Both the position numbers and the translations under genes were made by a program. From Sandaracinaceae bacterium (GTDB lineage Bacteria; Myxococcota_A; Polyangia; Polyangiales; Houyiibacteriaceae): a stretch of 64,000 nucleotides of DNA. Position 1 is the stretch's first letter; every line of letters starts with the position of its first letter. Under the pieces are notes generated by a model. The model ran no database searches. It was not told the origin of the DNA and saw only the letters and a list, made by a program, of their open reading frames with translations. This document shows positions 7,591 through 16,312 of the stretch, in pieces. Location of the stretch: the NCBI GenBank assembly GCA_016706685.1, contig JADJJE010000002.1:248001-312000 (forward strand). Reading direction: 5' to 3'.

Positions 7591-9122
7591 TGACTTTCGA
7601 AAACCTGATGCGTTCGGGTGCGCTCTTCGGGCTGCTTCCGCTCCTGCTGCCGCTCACGGCATGCCTGCCAGAGATCCCCGAGGGGCGCATCGCCTGTGCC
7701 GTGGACGACGACTGCCCGCGGGCGCTCACCTGCCGCTCGTCCCGCTGCTACTCGAGCTCCTCGACGCTGGATGCGGACGTCGTCGACACGGGGACGGCGG
7801 ACATCGGTGTGTCGGACACGGGGGTGCTGGACACGGGGCTCGTCGACACGGGGACGTTGGACATGGGAGCGCTGGACACGGGGACGCTGGACACGGGGGT
7901 CGTTGGTCCCACCTTTCCGTGGACGAGCCAGTTCGGGACGAACGCCGATGACACCGTGTGTGCCGTCGTGTCGAGCGCGTCGGGCGACGTGGTCGTGGTG
8001 GGGTTGGTGGCCGACCGGCTCGCGGATGCCAGCCAGGGCTACGGTGACGCGGACGTCTACGTCCGCCGCTACACCAGCTCGGGCGCCATCTCCTGGACGC
8101 GTCAGTACGGCGGCTCCGGGCAGGATCACGCCACGGGCGCGGGGCTGGACGCGGCCGGCAACGTGTACGTCGCGTATCGCTCACCGCATGGGTCGGGAAA
8201 CCCCACCGAGCATCTCGTGAAGCTCGGTCCCACGGGGGCCGAACTCTGGAGCCGGACGCTCGCCTTCGGTGACGACGAGGTCGTGATCAACGCCATCGCC
8301 GTGGACCCGAGTGGCAATGTGTACCTCGCGGGTGAGCTCAGCGGGGACAGCGCCACCGGTACTTCCGACGCCTTTGTGCGGAAGTACAGCACCTCGGGCA
8401 CGGAGCTGTGGACTCGGCAGGTCACCACGAACTCCGACGGAGGCAGCCCCGAAGACTCGCGCGAGTACGCGAGCGCCGTCGCAGCGGACGCGAGCGGGAA
8501 CGTCTACCTCGGCGGCAGCGCGGGCAAGTCGTTCGGCGGTGGACCCAGCACTGGTAGCGGTCCGCTCTTCCTCCGCATGCTCGACGCGAGCGGCGACGTC
8601 TCGTGGACGCGGCAGTTCGGGCCTTCATCGACCGACGAGTTCGAGGATACGCTGAGCGCGCTGGTGGTGAGCGCCGACGGCGCCACGCTGTACGCGGCAG
8701 GAACCGTCCGCGGCGCGTTGCCCTCGAACACCCACGCCGGTGGCGCCGACGGGTTCGTCCAGGCCTACCGCACGAATGGCGCGCGCTCGTGGGCACACCA
8801 ATTCGGCGAGAACGACGATGACTTCGCGACGGGCGTCGCCCTCGGTGCGAACGGCGACGTGTACGTGGTCGGATTCACGAAGGCCGCGCTCCCGCCTGCC
8901 ACGCACTTGGGCGGCACCGACGCGTTCGTGCGGCGCCTCACCCCGGCCTCCGGGGCGGCCATCTGGACACGCAGCTACGGCACCTCGGACGACGACACGG
9001 GGATGGGCGTGCACATCTCGGCGCTCGGGGCCCTGCTGCTCGGGGGGACCACCAAGGGGACGCTCCCGACGGAGACGAGCGCTGGCAACCAGGACGCGTT
9101 CGTGATGGCCCTGCCTCTCTGA
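7590..9122 (+). CDS. Lipoprotein with SBBP-type beta-propeller repeats (pair 1)
   Basis: A 510-residue predicted outer lipoprotein: signal peptide with lipobox PLTA-Cys25, then a small Cys-rich module (IPEGRIAC, DDDCP, LTCRSSRCY) shared with the lipoprotein at 10707. A stretch of Asp-Thr-Gly pentads follows (about 65-104). From about residue 110 to the end there are roughly seven repeats with patterns such as WTRQYGGSGQDHATGAGLDAAGN and VYLAGELSG, matching SBBP (seven-bladed beta-propeller) repeats of secreted bacterial proteins. The start ATG overlaps the stop of the TPR gene. A surface-exposed binding or adhesive scaffold is likely, but no ligand can be named. Confidence 0.8.
   Translation: MTFENLMRSGALFGLLPLLLPLTACLPEIPEGRIACAVDDDCPRALTCRSSRCYSSSSTLDADVVDTGTADIGVSDTGVLDTGLVDTGTLDMGALDTGTLDTGVVGPTFPWTSQFGTNADDTVCAVVSSASGDVVVVGLVADRLADASQGYGDADVYVRRYTSSGAISWTRQYGGSGQDHATGAGLDAAGNVYVAYRSPHGSGNPTEHLVKLGPTGAELWSRTLAFGDDEVVINAIAVDPSGNVYLAGELSGDSATGTSDAFVRKYSTSGTELWTRQVTTNSDGGSPEDSREYASAVAADASGNVYLGGSAGKSFGGGPSTGSGPLFLRMLDASGDVSWTRQFGPSSTDEFEDTLSALVVSADGATLYAAGTVRGALPSNTHAGGADGFVQAYRTNGARSWAHQFGENDDDFATGVALGANGDVYVVGFTKAALPPATHLGGTDAFVRRLTPASGAAIWTRSYGTSDDDTGMGVHISALGALLLGGTTKGTLPTETSAGNQDAFVMALPL
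7782..7901 (+). repeat. Tandem 15-base repeats encoding Asp-Thr-Gly pentads
   Basis: Eight imperfect 15-base units in frame inside the SBBP lipoprotein gene, consensus ctggacacggggacg, giving pentapeptides of the form L/V-D-T-G-x. They act as a spacer between the Cys-rich N-terminal module and the propeller. In-frame units of this sort can change copy number by slippage without breaking the gene. Confidence 0.8.
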
Positions 9123-9242
9123 GCGCGGTCGTCGCGTGCTCCCGGGCTCTATCAGGTTGATGGGTTGGCCACGCGCGCGCCTTGGCGGGTGGTACAGGCA
9201 AGCACCGCGGTGGTGGCTCGCAACTTGCTTCGGTGTGGCTCC

Positions 9243-9797
9243 ATGAAGAACGCCGTCATGTGTATCGTTCCGAGCTGGGCCCAGGCCGAGCTCATCGTGG
9301 GCCAGCTGGCGAGCGCCGGCTTCGCTCGCCAAGACATCTCGGTGCTCTTCCCCGAGCCATCGGCCACCACCGAGTTCGCCGACGAGAACAGCACCAAGGC
9401 GCCCGAGGGCGCGCTGGCGGGCGCGAGCGCGGGCGGCATCGTGGGCGGGGCCTTCGGCTTCTTGGTGGGCCTGGGCGCGCTCTTCATCCCAGGCGCGGGG
9501 CCCTTCCTCGCCGCGGGGCCCATCTTGTCGGCGCTCAGCGGGGGTGCGGCCGGCGCCGCGGTGCTCGGCGTCGCGGGCGCGCTCATCGGCATGGGCGTCC
9601 CCGAGGACCAAGCCCAGAGCTACGAACAGCGGGTCGCCAGCGGACACCTGCTCATCTCGGTGCACACGGCGAACCGTGAAGAGCAGAAGCGCGCGGAGCG
9701 CATCTACGAGGCCGCCAGCGCCGAGCACATCGGCTCCAACGTGGATTCGCGCGTTTCGTCCCCCGATCAAGTCACGCGTATTGCCTCACAGTCTTGA
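9243..9797 (+). CDS. YflT/17M-like stress protein with glycine-zipper core
   Basis: A 184-residue protein resembling the general-stress 17M/YflT family (often annotated DUF3341 in proteobacteria). The N-terminal ferredoxin-like part reads AQAELIVGQLASAGFARQDISVLF. A long Gly/Ala-rich helix-forming core (about 55-125; ALAGASAGGIVGG, LGVAGALIGMGVPE) could insert in or lie on membranes. The end SYEQRVASGHLLISVHTANR is characteristic. It sits between the two TPR/lipoprotein pairs but is not obviously co-transcribed with them. The ATG at 9243 was preferred over a longer frame because the family begins here. Biochemical role unknown; relatives are stress-induced. Confidence 0.75.
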   Translation: MKNAVMCIVPSWAQAELIVGQLASAGFARQDISVLFPEPSATTEFADENSTKAPEGALAGASAGGIVGGAFGFLVGLGALFIPGAGPFLAAGPILSALSGGAAGAAVLGVAGALIGMGVPEDQAQSYEQRVASGHLLISVHTANREEQKRAERIYEAASAEHIGSNVDSRVSSPDQVTRIASQS

Positions 9798-9894
9798 CGT
9801 CAGCTCGTTCTACCGCCATCGTAATCCTCTTGTGATCCCGTGCTGGGATCCGCTTGGTGGCGCGACTTTGGGGCTCAGACGAGAGGTACGGACT

Positions 9895-10707
9895 GTGACG
9901 CATGCGGTGGCTCCCGGTAGGGTGGCTTGGTGGGGTGGTCTGGTCTTCGCGGTGCTGGTGATGGCGGCTCTCGGGCTCGCCCCGGCCGCGAGTGCGCAGG
10001 GAAGTGATGACGAGGCGCGGGCGCTCTACTCGGCGGGCGAGATCGCCTACAACGAGGGCCGCTTCCAGTCCGCCCTAGAGTACTTTCAGCGCGCCTACGA
10101 GCTCAGCTCGCGTCCCGCGCTGCTCTACAACATCGGCAGCGCCGCCGAGCGCGTCCGTCAGGACGACGTGGCCCTCGCCGCGTTCGAACAGTACCTGCAG
10201 GAGGTGCCCGAGGCGCCCAACCGCGCGGCCGTCCAGGCGCGCATCGAGATCCTCCAAGCCGCCATTGCGGAGCGCGCCGCGCGCCCGGAAACGACGCCAG
10301 ACGAGGAGCCCGACGCCGAGCCAGAACAAGATGAGGCGGGGTCAGCCTCGGGCGCGTCCGACGACTCGGGCGCCTCGGTGGTGCCTTGGGTCATGGTGGG
10401 CGCCGGCGGCGGCGTGGCGGTTCTGGGGGCCGTCTTCGTGGGGCTGGGGTTCAAGGATGCCGGCACCGTGACGGACGCGCCGCAGGGCTCCGACTGGTCC
10501 AGCGTGTCGGGCGCGTACGACCGTGCCCCGCGACGGCAGGCCATCGGCTTCGCGCTGGTGGGCGTGGGCGTCGCCGCCGCCGTCACCGGCGTGGTGCTGG
10601 CCGTGACGGGCGGCTCGGACGACGACGCGAGCGCGGACGGCGACTCGGGTGTGTCGGCCTGGGTAGATCGTGGTACGGCCGGCGTGGTCGGTTGGGGGAC
10701 GTTCTGA
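9895..10707 (+). CDS. Secreted TPR protein with two C-terminal hydrophobic helices (pair 2)
   Basis: A 270-residue paralogue of the protein at 6844. A signal peptide ends near PAASAQ; the TPR block repeats the same motifs (DDEARALYSAGEIAYNEGRF, YELSSRPALLYNIGSAAERV, EQYLQEVPEAPNRAAV). A Glu/Asp/Ser-rich linker is inserted that the first copy lacks, then the same two hydrophobic stretches around YDRAPRRQ, and the end WVDRGTAGVVGWGTF. The GTG at 9895 is supported by GAGAGG nine bases upstream. The stop overlaps the next start by one base (TGATG), exactly as in pair 1. Conserved order and coupling suggest that each TPR protein works with its own lipoprotein partner. Confidence 0.8.
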   Translation: MTHAVAPGRVAWWGGLVFAVLVMAALGLAPAASAQGSDDEARALYSAGEIAYNEGRFQSALEYFQRAYELSSRPALLYNIGSAAERVRQDDVALAAFEQYLQEVPEAPNRAAVQARIEILQAAIAERAARPETTPDEEPDAEPEQDEAGSASGASDDSGASVVPWVMVGAGGGVAVLGAVFVGLGFKDAGTVTDAPQGSDWSSVSGAYDRAPRRQAIGFALVGVGVAAAVTGVVLAVTGGSDDDASADGDSGVSAWVDRGTAGVVGWGTF

Positions 10708-12443
10708 TGCAGTTCGATCGCTTTTCACTCATCGCGGCCGCTGGGTTGCTCACGCTGTTCCACGCAGGCTGCTCGCCCAGCATCCCCGAGGGGCGCTTCA
10801 GCTGCACGTCCGCCACGGTCGCGGCCGACTGCCCACCCAACTGGGCATGCCGCGCCGACGGCCTCTGCTACCGCACTCCGGGCAATGTCCCTGATGGGGG
10901 GACTGACCAAGGTGGTGGTGGCGACGCCGACGTCACCGGCGACGGCAGCCTGTGCACTGCGGCCGACCCGGCCGACCTCGCCGCGGTCGACGCGAACTGC
11001 GACGGTGTGGACGGTGTGCTCGGGTCCACGGGCTTCGTCTACGTGCGCCACGACGGGCTGATGACGGGCAACGGCGACTCGCCCGCGGCGGCCGTGGACC
11101 TGGCGCGCGCGTTCGTCGTGGCCAACTCACGCATCGCCACCAGCATCGACGTGACCCTGCTCCTCGCCGAGGGGGCTTACGCGACGAGCTCGGCATACCA
11201 GGTCGAGGCCGGCGACGGTCTCCTCACGCTCGTGGGTGGCTACACCACTGACTTCACCGCGCGTGGGACGTCTCGCAGCGTCGTGACGTCGACCGAGGAG
11301 AGCGCGCTGCTCATCGATGCGGCCGAGGTGACCGTCGACTCGGTGGACTTTGCGACGGCCGCCAACCGGACCACGCGCACCGTGACTGTGGTGGGCTCGC
11401 CGGCGACCACGCTGCGGAACCTCACCATCACGGCGGGCCGAGGTGGCGACGGGGTGGCGGGCTCGCCAGGCACCCCGAACACCACGACGGGCGCGGTCGG
11501 CGACGACGGCGGGGACGGCTCCTCACGGTATGTCCGCGGCTCGGGCGGCGGTGGCGGGGCCAGCGCAGGCGGAAACGGCTCGGCACCCGACCAGACCGCC
11601 GATCCCCAGAACGGGGCCCCTTCCGACGTGACGGGGACGAGCTGCGGGGGCGGGGGAGACGCGGGCGGCCGCCCGGTCTTCACCTGCTCATGCGACATCA
11701 TCAACTCGACGAGCAGCGCTGACGGCGACAACGGTGAGCCCGGTTGTGCTGGCGCCCCTGGTGCACACGGGGCAGGCGGGGTGGCCGCCGCAGGCACGCT
11801 CTCCGTAGACGGCGCGTGGGTGCCCGCCGCGGGAGCAGGGCCTGGAGACATGGGCAGGCCTGGCCACCAGGGCGGCGGCGGCGGTGGTGGCGGCAACTCG
11901 CAGTGCAACAACATCAACGAGTTGGGCAATGACATCAGCAGCTCGGGTGGCGGCGGCGGCGAAGGGGGCTTGCCGGGCGGCGGCGGCGGTGGCGGGGAGC
12001 CCGGGGGCCCGGGGGGCGCTTCCATCGCGCTCACGTCCGTGAACTCGACGGTGACGCTGCGGTCGGTGACGCTGGTGACTGAAGGTGGTGGGGCCGGCGG
12101 CCGAGGCGAAGTGGGCGGCACCGGGAGTGGCGGCGGCCCGGGCGGCGACGGGGGGTCAGGCTTCACCTACGCAGGGCTCGACGCGGCTTGCGGCACGGCC
12201 GCCCTGGACAGAGTCCGTGGCGGCCGTGGCGGCGACGGCGGCCCCGGCGGGGCAGGCGGGCAGGGCGGTTGCGGCGGCGGCGGCGCAGGAGGTCCCTCGC
12301 TGGGCATCCTCTCGAGTGGCAGCGTCGTTGGGATCGACGGCACTGTGATGTTCACCATCGGAGCCGGGGGCAGCGCCGGACCCTCGTGCACCGGTGGGAA
12401 TCCGGGCGGTGTTGGCGTGCAGCAGAACCAGGTCTCCCTGTAG
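10707..12443 (+). CDS. Glycine-rich lipoprotein (pair 2)
   Basis: A 578-residue predicted lipoprotein, lipobox HAG-Cys22, with the same N-terminal Cys-rich module as the 7590 product (SIPEGRFSC, DCPPNWACR, GLCYR). The middle region (about 100-250; FVYVRHDG, ATSIDVTLLLAEGAY, VDSVDFATAAN) looks like a right-handed beta-helix/DUF1565-type fold. The last 320 residues are extremely Gly-rich, with many GG, GGG and G-x-x runs. It ends without a typical C-terminal sorting tag. It starts inside the TPR stop codon. So the pair-1 and pair-2 lipoproteins share their head but carry unrelated bodies, consistent with a family of displayed domains on a common anchor. Confidence 0.75.
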   Translation: MQFDRFSLIAAAGLLTLFHAGCSPSIPEGRFSCTSATVAADCPPNWACRADGLCYRTPGNVPDGGTDQGGGGDADVTGDGSLCTAADPADLAAVDANCDGVDGVLGSTGFVYVRHDGLMTGNGDSPAAAVDLARAFVVANSRIATSIDVTLLLAEGAYATSSAYQVEAGDGLLTLVGGYTTDFTARGTSRSVVTSTEESALLIDAAEVTVDSVDFATAANRTTRTVTVVGSPATTLRNLTITAGRGGDGVAGSPGTPNTTTGAVGDDGGDGSSRYVRGSGGGGGASAGGNGSAPDQTADPQNGAPSDVTGTSCGGGGDAGGRPVFTCSCDIINSTSSADGDNGEPGCAGAPGAHGAGGVAAAGTLSVDGAWVPAAGAGPGDMGRPGHQGGGGGGGGNSQCNNINELGNDISSSGGGGGEGGLPGGGGGGGEPGGPGGASIALTSVNSTVTLRSVTLVTEGGGAGGRGEVGGTGSGGGPGGDGGSGFTYAGLDAACGTAALDRVRGGRGGDGGPGGAGGQGGCGGGGAGGPSLGILSSGSVVGIDGTVMFTIGAGGSAGPSCTGGNPGGVGVQQNQVSL

Positions 12444-12537
12444 TCCTGGCCCGAAACGACCAGAACTTGGCCGGCACGGACCTGGGCCTGCGCGCCGGCC
12501 GAGGGCATCCTCGTGGGGTAGCTCGAAAGGAACCCCC

Positions 12538-14058
12538 ATGACCAGCGAACACGTGGACGTCCTCATCATCGGCGCCGGCCTCTCGGGCGTGGGGGCCGCG
12601 TGGCACCTGCGCGACAAGTGCCCGAGCAAGACGTTTGCGTTGCTGGAGGGTCGCGAGCGCATGGGCGGCACGTGGGACCTGTTCCGCTACCCGGGCGTGC
12701 GCTCGGACACGGACATGTACACGCTGGGGTACAAGTTCAAGCCCTGGAAGAACACGCAGACCATCGCCGACGGCACGCTCATCCGCGAGTACATCGAAGA
12801 GACCGCGCGCGAGAACGGCATCACCGACCACATCCGCTTCGGGCACAAGGTCACGCACGCCTCGTGGTCCAGCGAAGAGGCCCGCTGGACGGTGACGGCC
12901 ACGCGCAGCGACGGCCAGACGGCCACGCTCACCTGCAGCTTTCTGATGATGTGTTCGGGCTACTACAGCTACGACGGCGGCTACACGCCCGAGTTCAAGG
13001 GGCGCGAGAGCTTCAAGGGGCAGATCATCCACCCGCAGGCCTGGCCCGAGGACCTCCACTACACCGGCAAGCGCGTGGTGGTCATCGGCTCGGGCGCCAC
13101 CGCCGTCACGCTGGTGCCCTCCATGGCCGACAAGGCCGCGCACATCACCATGCTGCAGCGCTCGCCCACGTATGTGCTGACCATGCCGCGCGAGGACCGC
13201 GTGTCGCCCCTGCTGCGCCGCTTCTTGCCCGACAAGGTGGTGCACCACGCGGCGCGTGCAGCGTTCTTCGGCGCGCAGGCGGCCGTGTACCAGATCAGCA
13301 AGCGTAGCCCCGAGCTGTCGCGGCGCCTCTTGCTGGCCGGCGTGCGCCACCAGCTGGACGGCAAGCTGGACATGAAGCACTTCACGCCGCGCTACATGCC
13401 GTGGGACGAGCGCCTGTGTGCCGTGCCCAACGGCGACATGTTCAAGTGCATCCGCGAGGGCAAGGTCTCGGTGGTCACCGACCACATCGAGCGCTTCACC
13501 GAGCAGGGTGTGTTGCTGAAGTCGGGGCAGACCCTCGAGGCCGACATCATCATCACGGCCACCGGGCTCGAGATGCGCCTCTTCGGCGGCATGGGCATCG
13601 ACGTGGACGGCGTGCCGAAGGCCATGAACGAAGCCCTTACTTACAAGGGCGTCATGTTCGCGGACGTGCCCAACCTGTCGCTGACGGTGGGCTACACCAA
13701 CGCGTCGTGGACCCTGCGCGCCGACCTGGTGGCCGAGTACGTGTGCCGCCTGCTGAACGCCATGGACGAGCGCGGCGCGCAGCAGGTGATGGCGCGCAAC
13801 CCGGGCGCTCACGTGGGCGTGCGGCCCATGCTGGAGATGGCCTCGGGCTACGTGGCGCGCGCCAAGGACAAGCTGCCGCGCCAGGGCGTGGACTCACCCT
13901 GGCAGCTGCCGCAGAGCTACCGGACCGACTTGAAGGCGCTGCGCTTCGACCGCCTGGACGACCAGCACCTGCGCTTCTCGAAGCGGTCGAAGAAGACGGC
14001 CACGGCCACGACCGAGTCTGCGCCGCGCGCCAAGAGCCGCCCACTGACCGTGAACTGA
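12538..14058 (+). CDS. Flavin-containing Baeyer-Villiger-type monooxygenase (EthA-like)
   Basis: A 506-residue FAD/NADPH monooxygenase expected to insert oxygen next to a ketone or oxidise a soft heteroatom. Seen: FAD Rossmann motif GAGLSG (12-17) followed by EGRERMGGTWDLFRYPGVRSD, the Baeyer-Villiger fingerprint FKGQIIHPQAWP (159-170, fitting F-x-G-x3-H-x3-W-P), and an NADPH Rossmann VVVIGSGATAV (about 179-189). A late ATATGLE-like segment (ITATGLEMRLF) is also typical. Length and motifs match the EthA/cyclohexanone type. The ATG at 12538 follows AAAGGA at a normal distance. The next gene starts 36 bases later on the same strand. The natural substrate is unknown. Confidence 0.9.
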   Translation: MTSEHVDVLIIGAGLSGVGAAWHLRDKCPSKTFALLEGRERMGGTWDLFRYPGVRSDTDMYTLGYKFKPWKNTQTIADGTLIREYIEETARENGITDHIRFGHKVTHASWSSEEARWTVTATRSDGQTATLTCSFLMMCSGYYSYDGGYTPEFKGRESFKGQIIHPQAWPEDLHYTGKRVVVIGSGATAVTLVPSMADKAAHITMLQRSPTYVLTMPREDRVSPLLRRFLPDKVVHHAARAAFFGAQAAVYQISKRSPELSRRLLLAGVRHQLDGKLDMKHFTPRYMPWDERLCAVPNGDMFKCIREGKVSVVTDHIERFTEQGVLLKSGQTLEADIIITATGLEMRLFGGMGIDVDGVPKAMNEALTYKGVMFADVPNLSLTVGYTNASWTLRADLVAEYVCRLLNAMDERGAQQVMARNPGAHVGVRPMLEMASGYVARAKDKLPRQGVDSPWQLPQSYRTDLKALRFDRLDDQHLRFSKRSKKTATATTESAPRAKSRPLTVN

Positions 14059-14093
14059 GCGCGCAGCACGTCAGCTGGGGTACCCTCACGGCA

Positions 14094-14648
14094 ATGCTCG
14101 CCAAGGGTTCCAACATGCACCACATGCGCACCTTCGTCGTGCGCCATCACGGCGACGCAGGCTGGGAGCGAGTGCTGGGCGCGTTGGGCCCCGAAGAAGC
14201 CGCCTCCGTGCGCGCGGTGCTCCCGGTGGCCTGGTATCCGCTGGCCACGCAGCACCTCCTGCTGCGCACCATCGACCGCACGTTGGGGGCGGGGGACGGC
14301 GAGCTGGCGCGGGTGATCGGACGCTACGAGGCCGACCAGGACCTCACGCTCGTGCACCGGCTCTTCCTGCGGATGGCCAACCCGGCGTTCGTGCTGGAGA
14401 AGGCCGGCGACTACTGGAGCCGCTTCTACGAGGCAGGCACGTGGACCGTCACGCGCGGCGAGGGCGGCACCTCGGCGCGTGGTGAGCTGCGTGAGGTCGA
14501 GCCCACCGACGAGCTCTTCTGCCTGTACCTCGAGGCCTACGTCATGCGCATGTTCGAGCTGGTGGGGGCCAAGGACGTACGCGGCTCCCACAGCCGCTGT
14601 CGGTGCCGTGGCGCCGAAGCCTGCGTGTTCGAGGGCCGCTGGTCCTGA
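14094..14648 (+). CDS. TIGR02265/DUF2378-like protein (V4R/heme-NO-binding-like fold)
   Basis: A 184-residue soluble protein that looks like the TIGR02265/DUF2378 family, abundant in myxobacteria and related in fold to V4R and heme-NO-binding sensory domains. The opening LAKGSNMHHMRTFV, the middle WYPLATQHLLLRTID and ARVIGRYEADQDL, and the ending SRCRCRGAEACVFEGRW match that layout; the last part, with three spaced Cys, is the metal- or ligand-binding V4R-like tail. It may be co-transcribed with the monooxygenase 36 bases upstream. Its ligand and output are not known, and no kinase or output domain is attached. Confidence 0.6.
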   Translation: MLAKGSNMHHMRTFVVRHHGDAGWERVLGALGPEEAASVRAVLPVAWYPLATQHLLLRTIDRTLGAGDGELARVIGRYEADQDLTLVHRLFLRMANPAFVLEKAGDYWSRFYEAGTWTVTRGEGGTSARGELREVEPTDELFCLYLEAYVMRMFELVGAKDVRGSHSRCRCRGAEACVFEGRWS

Positions 14649-14661
14649 GCGCAGTGTGCCG

Positions 14662-15285
14662 TCAGGGCGCGCTGGGACGCGAGCTGCTGGTCGGGGTCGT
14701 CGTCGCGGGCGGCGTTGCGCCACTGGGAGCGCCGTCGACCACCCGGACGACCAGCGTCATCTCGGTGCCGCGCCGGTTGATGCTGAGCGCCCACGAGCTT
14801 GCGCCACGCAGCCCCGAGTAGGCGGCGAGCACCTCCTGGGGCGTGGTGGTGGGCCTGCCGTTGATGCTCTTCAGCAGGTCGCCGTTCCGGAGCCCGAGGG
14901 CAGCCAGCACGCTGCTGGGGCGGATGCCGTGCAGCCGGAAGCCGATGGCGCCGTTGTCGTTCGCCGGCACGGCGCGAGCAGAGCGCGCGAGGATGGCCAG
15001 GTTCGACAGGATCAGGTCGCGGGACTCGCGGCTCATGGTGGCGACGCCCGGGCCCACACGTGAGATGCCGGCGAGGATGCGCGCGATGATGGACTCGTTG
15101 CGCGTGGCCGCGGCGGGATCAGGGTCTGCGGCCGGGGCGGTGCTGGTGGACGGCCCCGCAGGGGGGCTCTGGCGGCCGGGCGGCGAGCCCGCCGGCACAT
15201 CCGCCAGCGCGACCGCGGGCGCCGTCGCGAGCAACAGCGCGCACACCAGCAGGAGGCCACGTGAAGAGAACATCCGGGAGAGCAT
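14662..15285 (-). CDS. Orphan GspC/PDZ-like exported protein
   Basis: A 207-residue exported protein: signal peptide (about 1-29, ending VALA), a Pro/Ala-rich linker, then a domain resembling the C-terminal part of type II secretion GspC. Tell-tale motifs are LSNLAILARSARAVPA, IGFRLHGIRPSSVLAALGL, RNGDLLKSINGRPTTTPQEVL and SINRRG. In GspC this PDZ-like region interacts with the secretin. There is no inner-membrane helix after the signal peptide and no other gsp gene in the window, so it is an orphan that may have another partner. ATG 15285 was chosen; a TTG lies at 15294 and another ATG at 15273. Confidence 0.7.
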   Translation of the reverse strand: MLSRMFSSRGLLLVCALLLATAPAVALADVPAGSPPGRQSPPAGPSTSTAPAADPDPAAATRNESIIARILAGISRVGPGVATMSRESRDLILSNLAILARSARAVPANDNGAIGFRLHGIRPSSVLAALGLRNGDLLKSINGRPTTTPQEVLAAYSGLRGASSWALSINRRGTEMTLVVRVVDGAPSGATPPATTTPTSSSRPSAP

Positions 15286-15334
15286 GGCGCTCAAGATACA
15301 CCGCCGCCCGGCAGAGCGCCCGGCCGCTCCCGCT

Positions 15335-16294
15335 TCAGAAGGGGCCCACGCTGCGCGTCTGCTGCTGACCGGCGGAGTCGGCCTGGTCGGCCGCGATGCA
15401 GCCGCTGCCGATCAACGTCATGGTGAAGATGCTGAAGATCTCACCGAAGACCCACGCGAAGGGCATGACGTAGACCACGGTCATGGGCCCGAAGCGCGAG
15501 GTGAGCATGCCCGAGAACCCGCAGTTGCAGCAGCCCAGCACCAAGATGATGGCGAGCACGATGCCGATGGTCCCGAGGAGGGCACCGGTGTGCCGTTGGA
15601 TCCACTCCACGCTCATGGAGAACGAGCCCGTGAAGTCGCGCTCGGTGGCCACCAGGTAGGTGGCTGGGTAGAGCATGACGGCGGCCGCGAGGCCCGGCAG
15701 GAAGCAGCACATGGTGCCCGCGGCGACCGCGATGAAGTAGACGATGGTGACCGCGAGGTTGGGGCCGAAGCGGGCGAGCGCGATGCGCAGGGCGTCGCCC
15801 ACGCCGTTCACGGAGCCCGGGCCCTCGAGGATGACCATGCGCATGGCCCGCACCAGGCCGAGGCGCGCCGCGAACACCAGGAGCATGAGGCCACCCCCCA
15901 ACAACCCGAGGGCGCTGGCCAACATGTTGCCTTGGGCGACCTCGCCGTACGCGCCGGTGCCGAGCTGCTGGAGCGCGTTGATGCGCAGGTACTGCGACAC
16001 CCACAGCGGGATGTTGGCGACCAGCGCGCCCAACGACATGACCAGGAACCCGCCCAGGATGCCGGAGGGCACCAGGCGCCCCATCAGCGTCTTGAACACG
16101 TCCATGGCCGCGTTGAAGTCCGCCACCGCCAAGCGCCCGCCGCCGCCCTGCGGAGGGGGTGCGCCGAAGCCGCCGCCCTGCGGAGGGGGTGCGCCGAAGC
16201 CGCCGCCCTGCGGAGGTGCGCCGAAGCCACCACCTGCGCCGAAGCCTTGCCCCGAACCCCCGCTGGGGGGCCCACCGAAATTGCCGTTGGTCAC
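15335..16294 (-). CDS. Polytopic membrane protein with Gly/Pro-rich N-terminal repeats
   Basis: A 319-residue membrane protein, GTG start at 16294. The first 55 residues are Gly/Phe/Pro repeats (GGGFGAPPPQ units). Then about six hydrophobic segments follow, including LGGFLVMSLGALVANIPLWV, a segment at LLGGGLMLLVFAARLGLV, one at VTIVYFIAVAAGTMCCF and one with Cys-Cys-Asn-Cys (LVLGCCNCGF). The glycine-rich head plus helical bundle is common among uncharacterised membrane proteins of Myxococcota; a YciC/DUF975-like transport or stress role is possible but unproven. It is followed on the same strand by the GspC-like gene after 49 bases. Confidence 0.65.
   Translation of the reverse strand: MTNGNFGGPPSGGSGQGFGAGGGFGAPPQGGGFGAPPPQGGGFGAPPPQGGGGRLAVADFNAAMDVFKTLMGRLVPSGILGGFLVMSLGALVANIPLWVSQYLRINALQQLGTGAYGEVAQGNMLASALGLLGGGLMLLVFAARLGLVRAMRMVILEGPGSVNGVGDALRIALARFGPNLAVTIVYFIAVAAGTMCCFLPGLAAAVMLYPATYLVATERDFTGSFSMSVEWIQRHTGALLGTIGIVLAIILVLGCCNCGFSGMLTSRFGPMTVVYVMPFAWVFGEIFSIFTMTLIGSGCIAADQADSAGQQQTRSVGPF
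16141..16227 (-). repeat. Tandem 30-base repeats in the membrane-protein gene
   Basis: Two identical 30-base units (16141-16170 and 16171-16200) followed by a 27-base variant (16201-16227). On the coding strand each full unit encodes GGGFGAPPPQ. Exact identity between units suggests recent expansion by slippage or unequal crossover. The frame is preserved. Confidence 0.85.
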
Positions 16295-16312
16295 GCCGCG
16301 AGCCTATCAGTG

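Noticed and set aside
7782..7901. CRISPR-like regular 15-base repeats
   Set aside because: Units are contiguous, in frame and encode L/V-D-T-G-x pentads; there are no spacers and no cas genes.
14662..15285. A type II secretion operon
   Set aside because: Only a GspC/PDZ-like protein is present; no gspD, E, F or pseudopilin genes lie near it.
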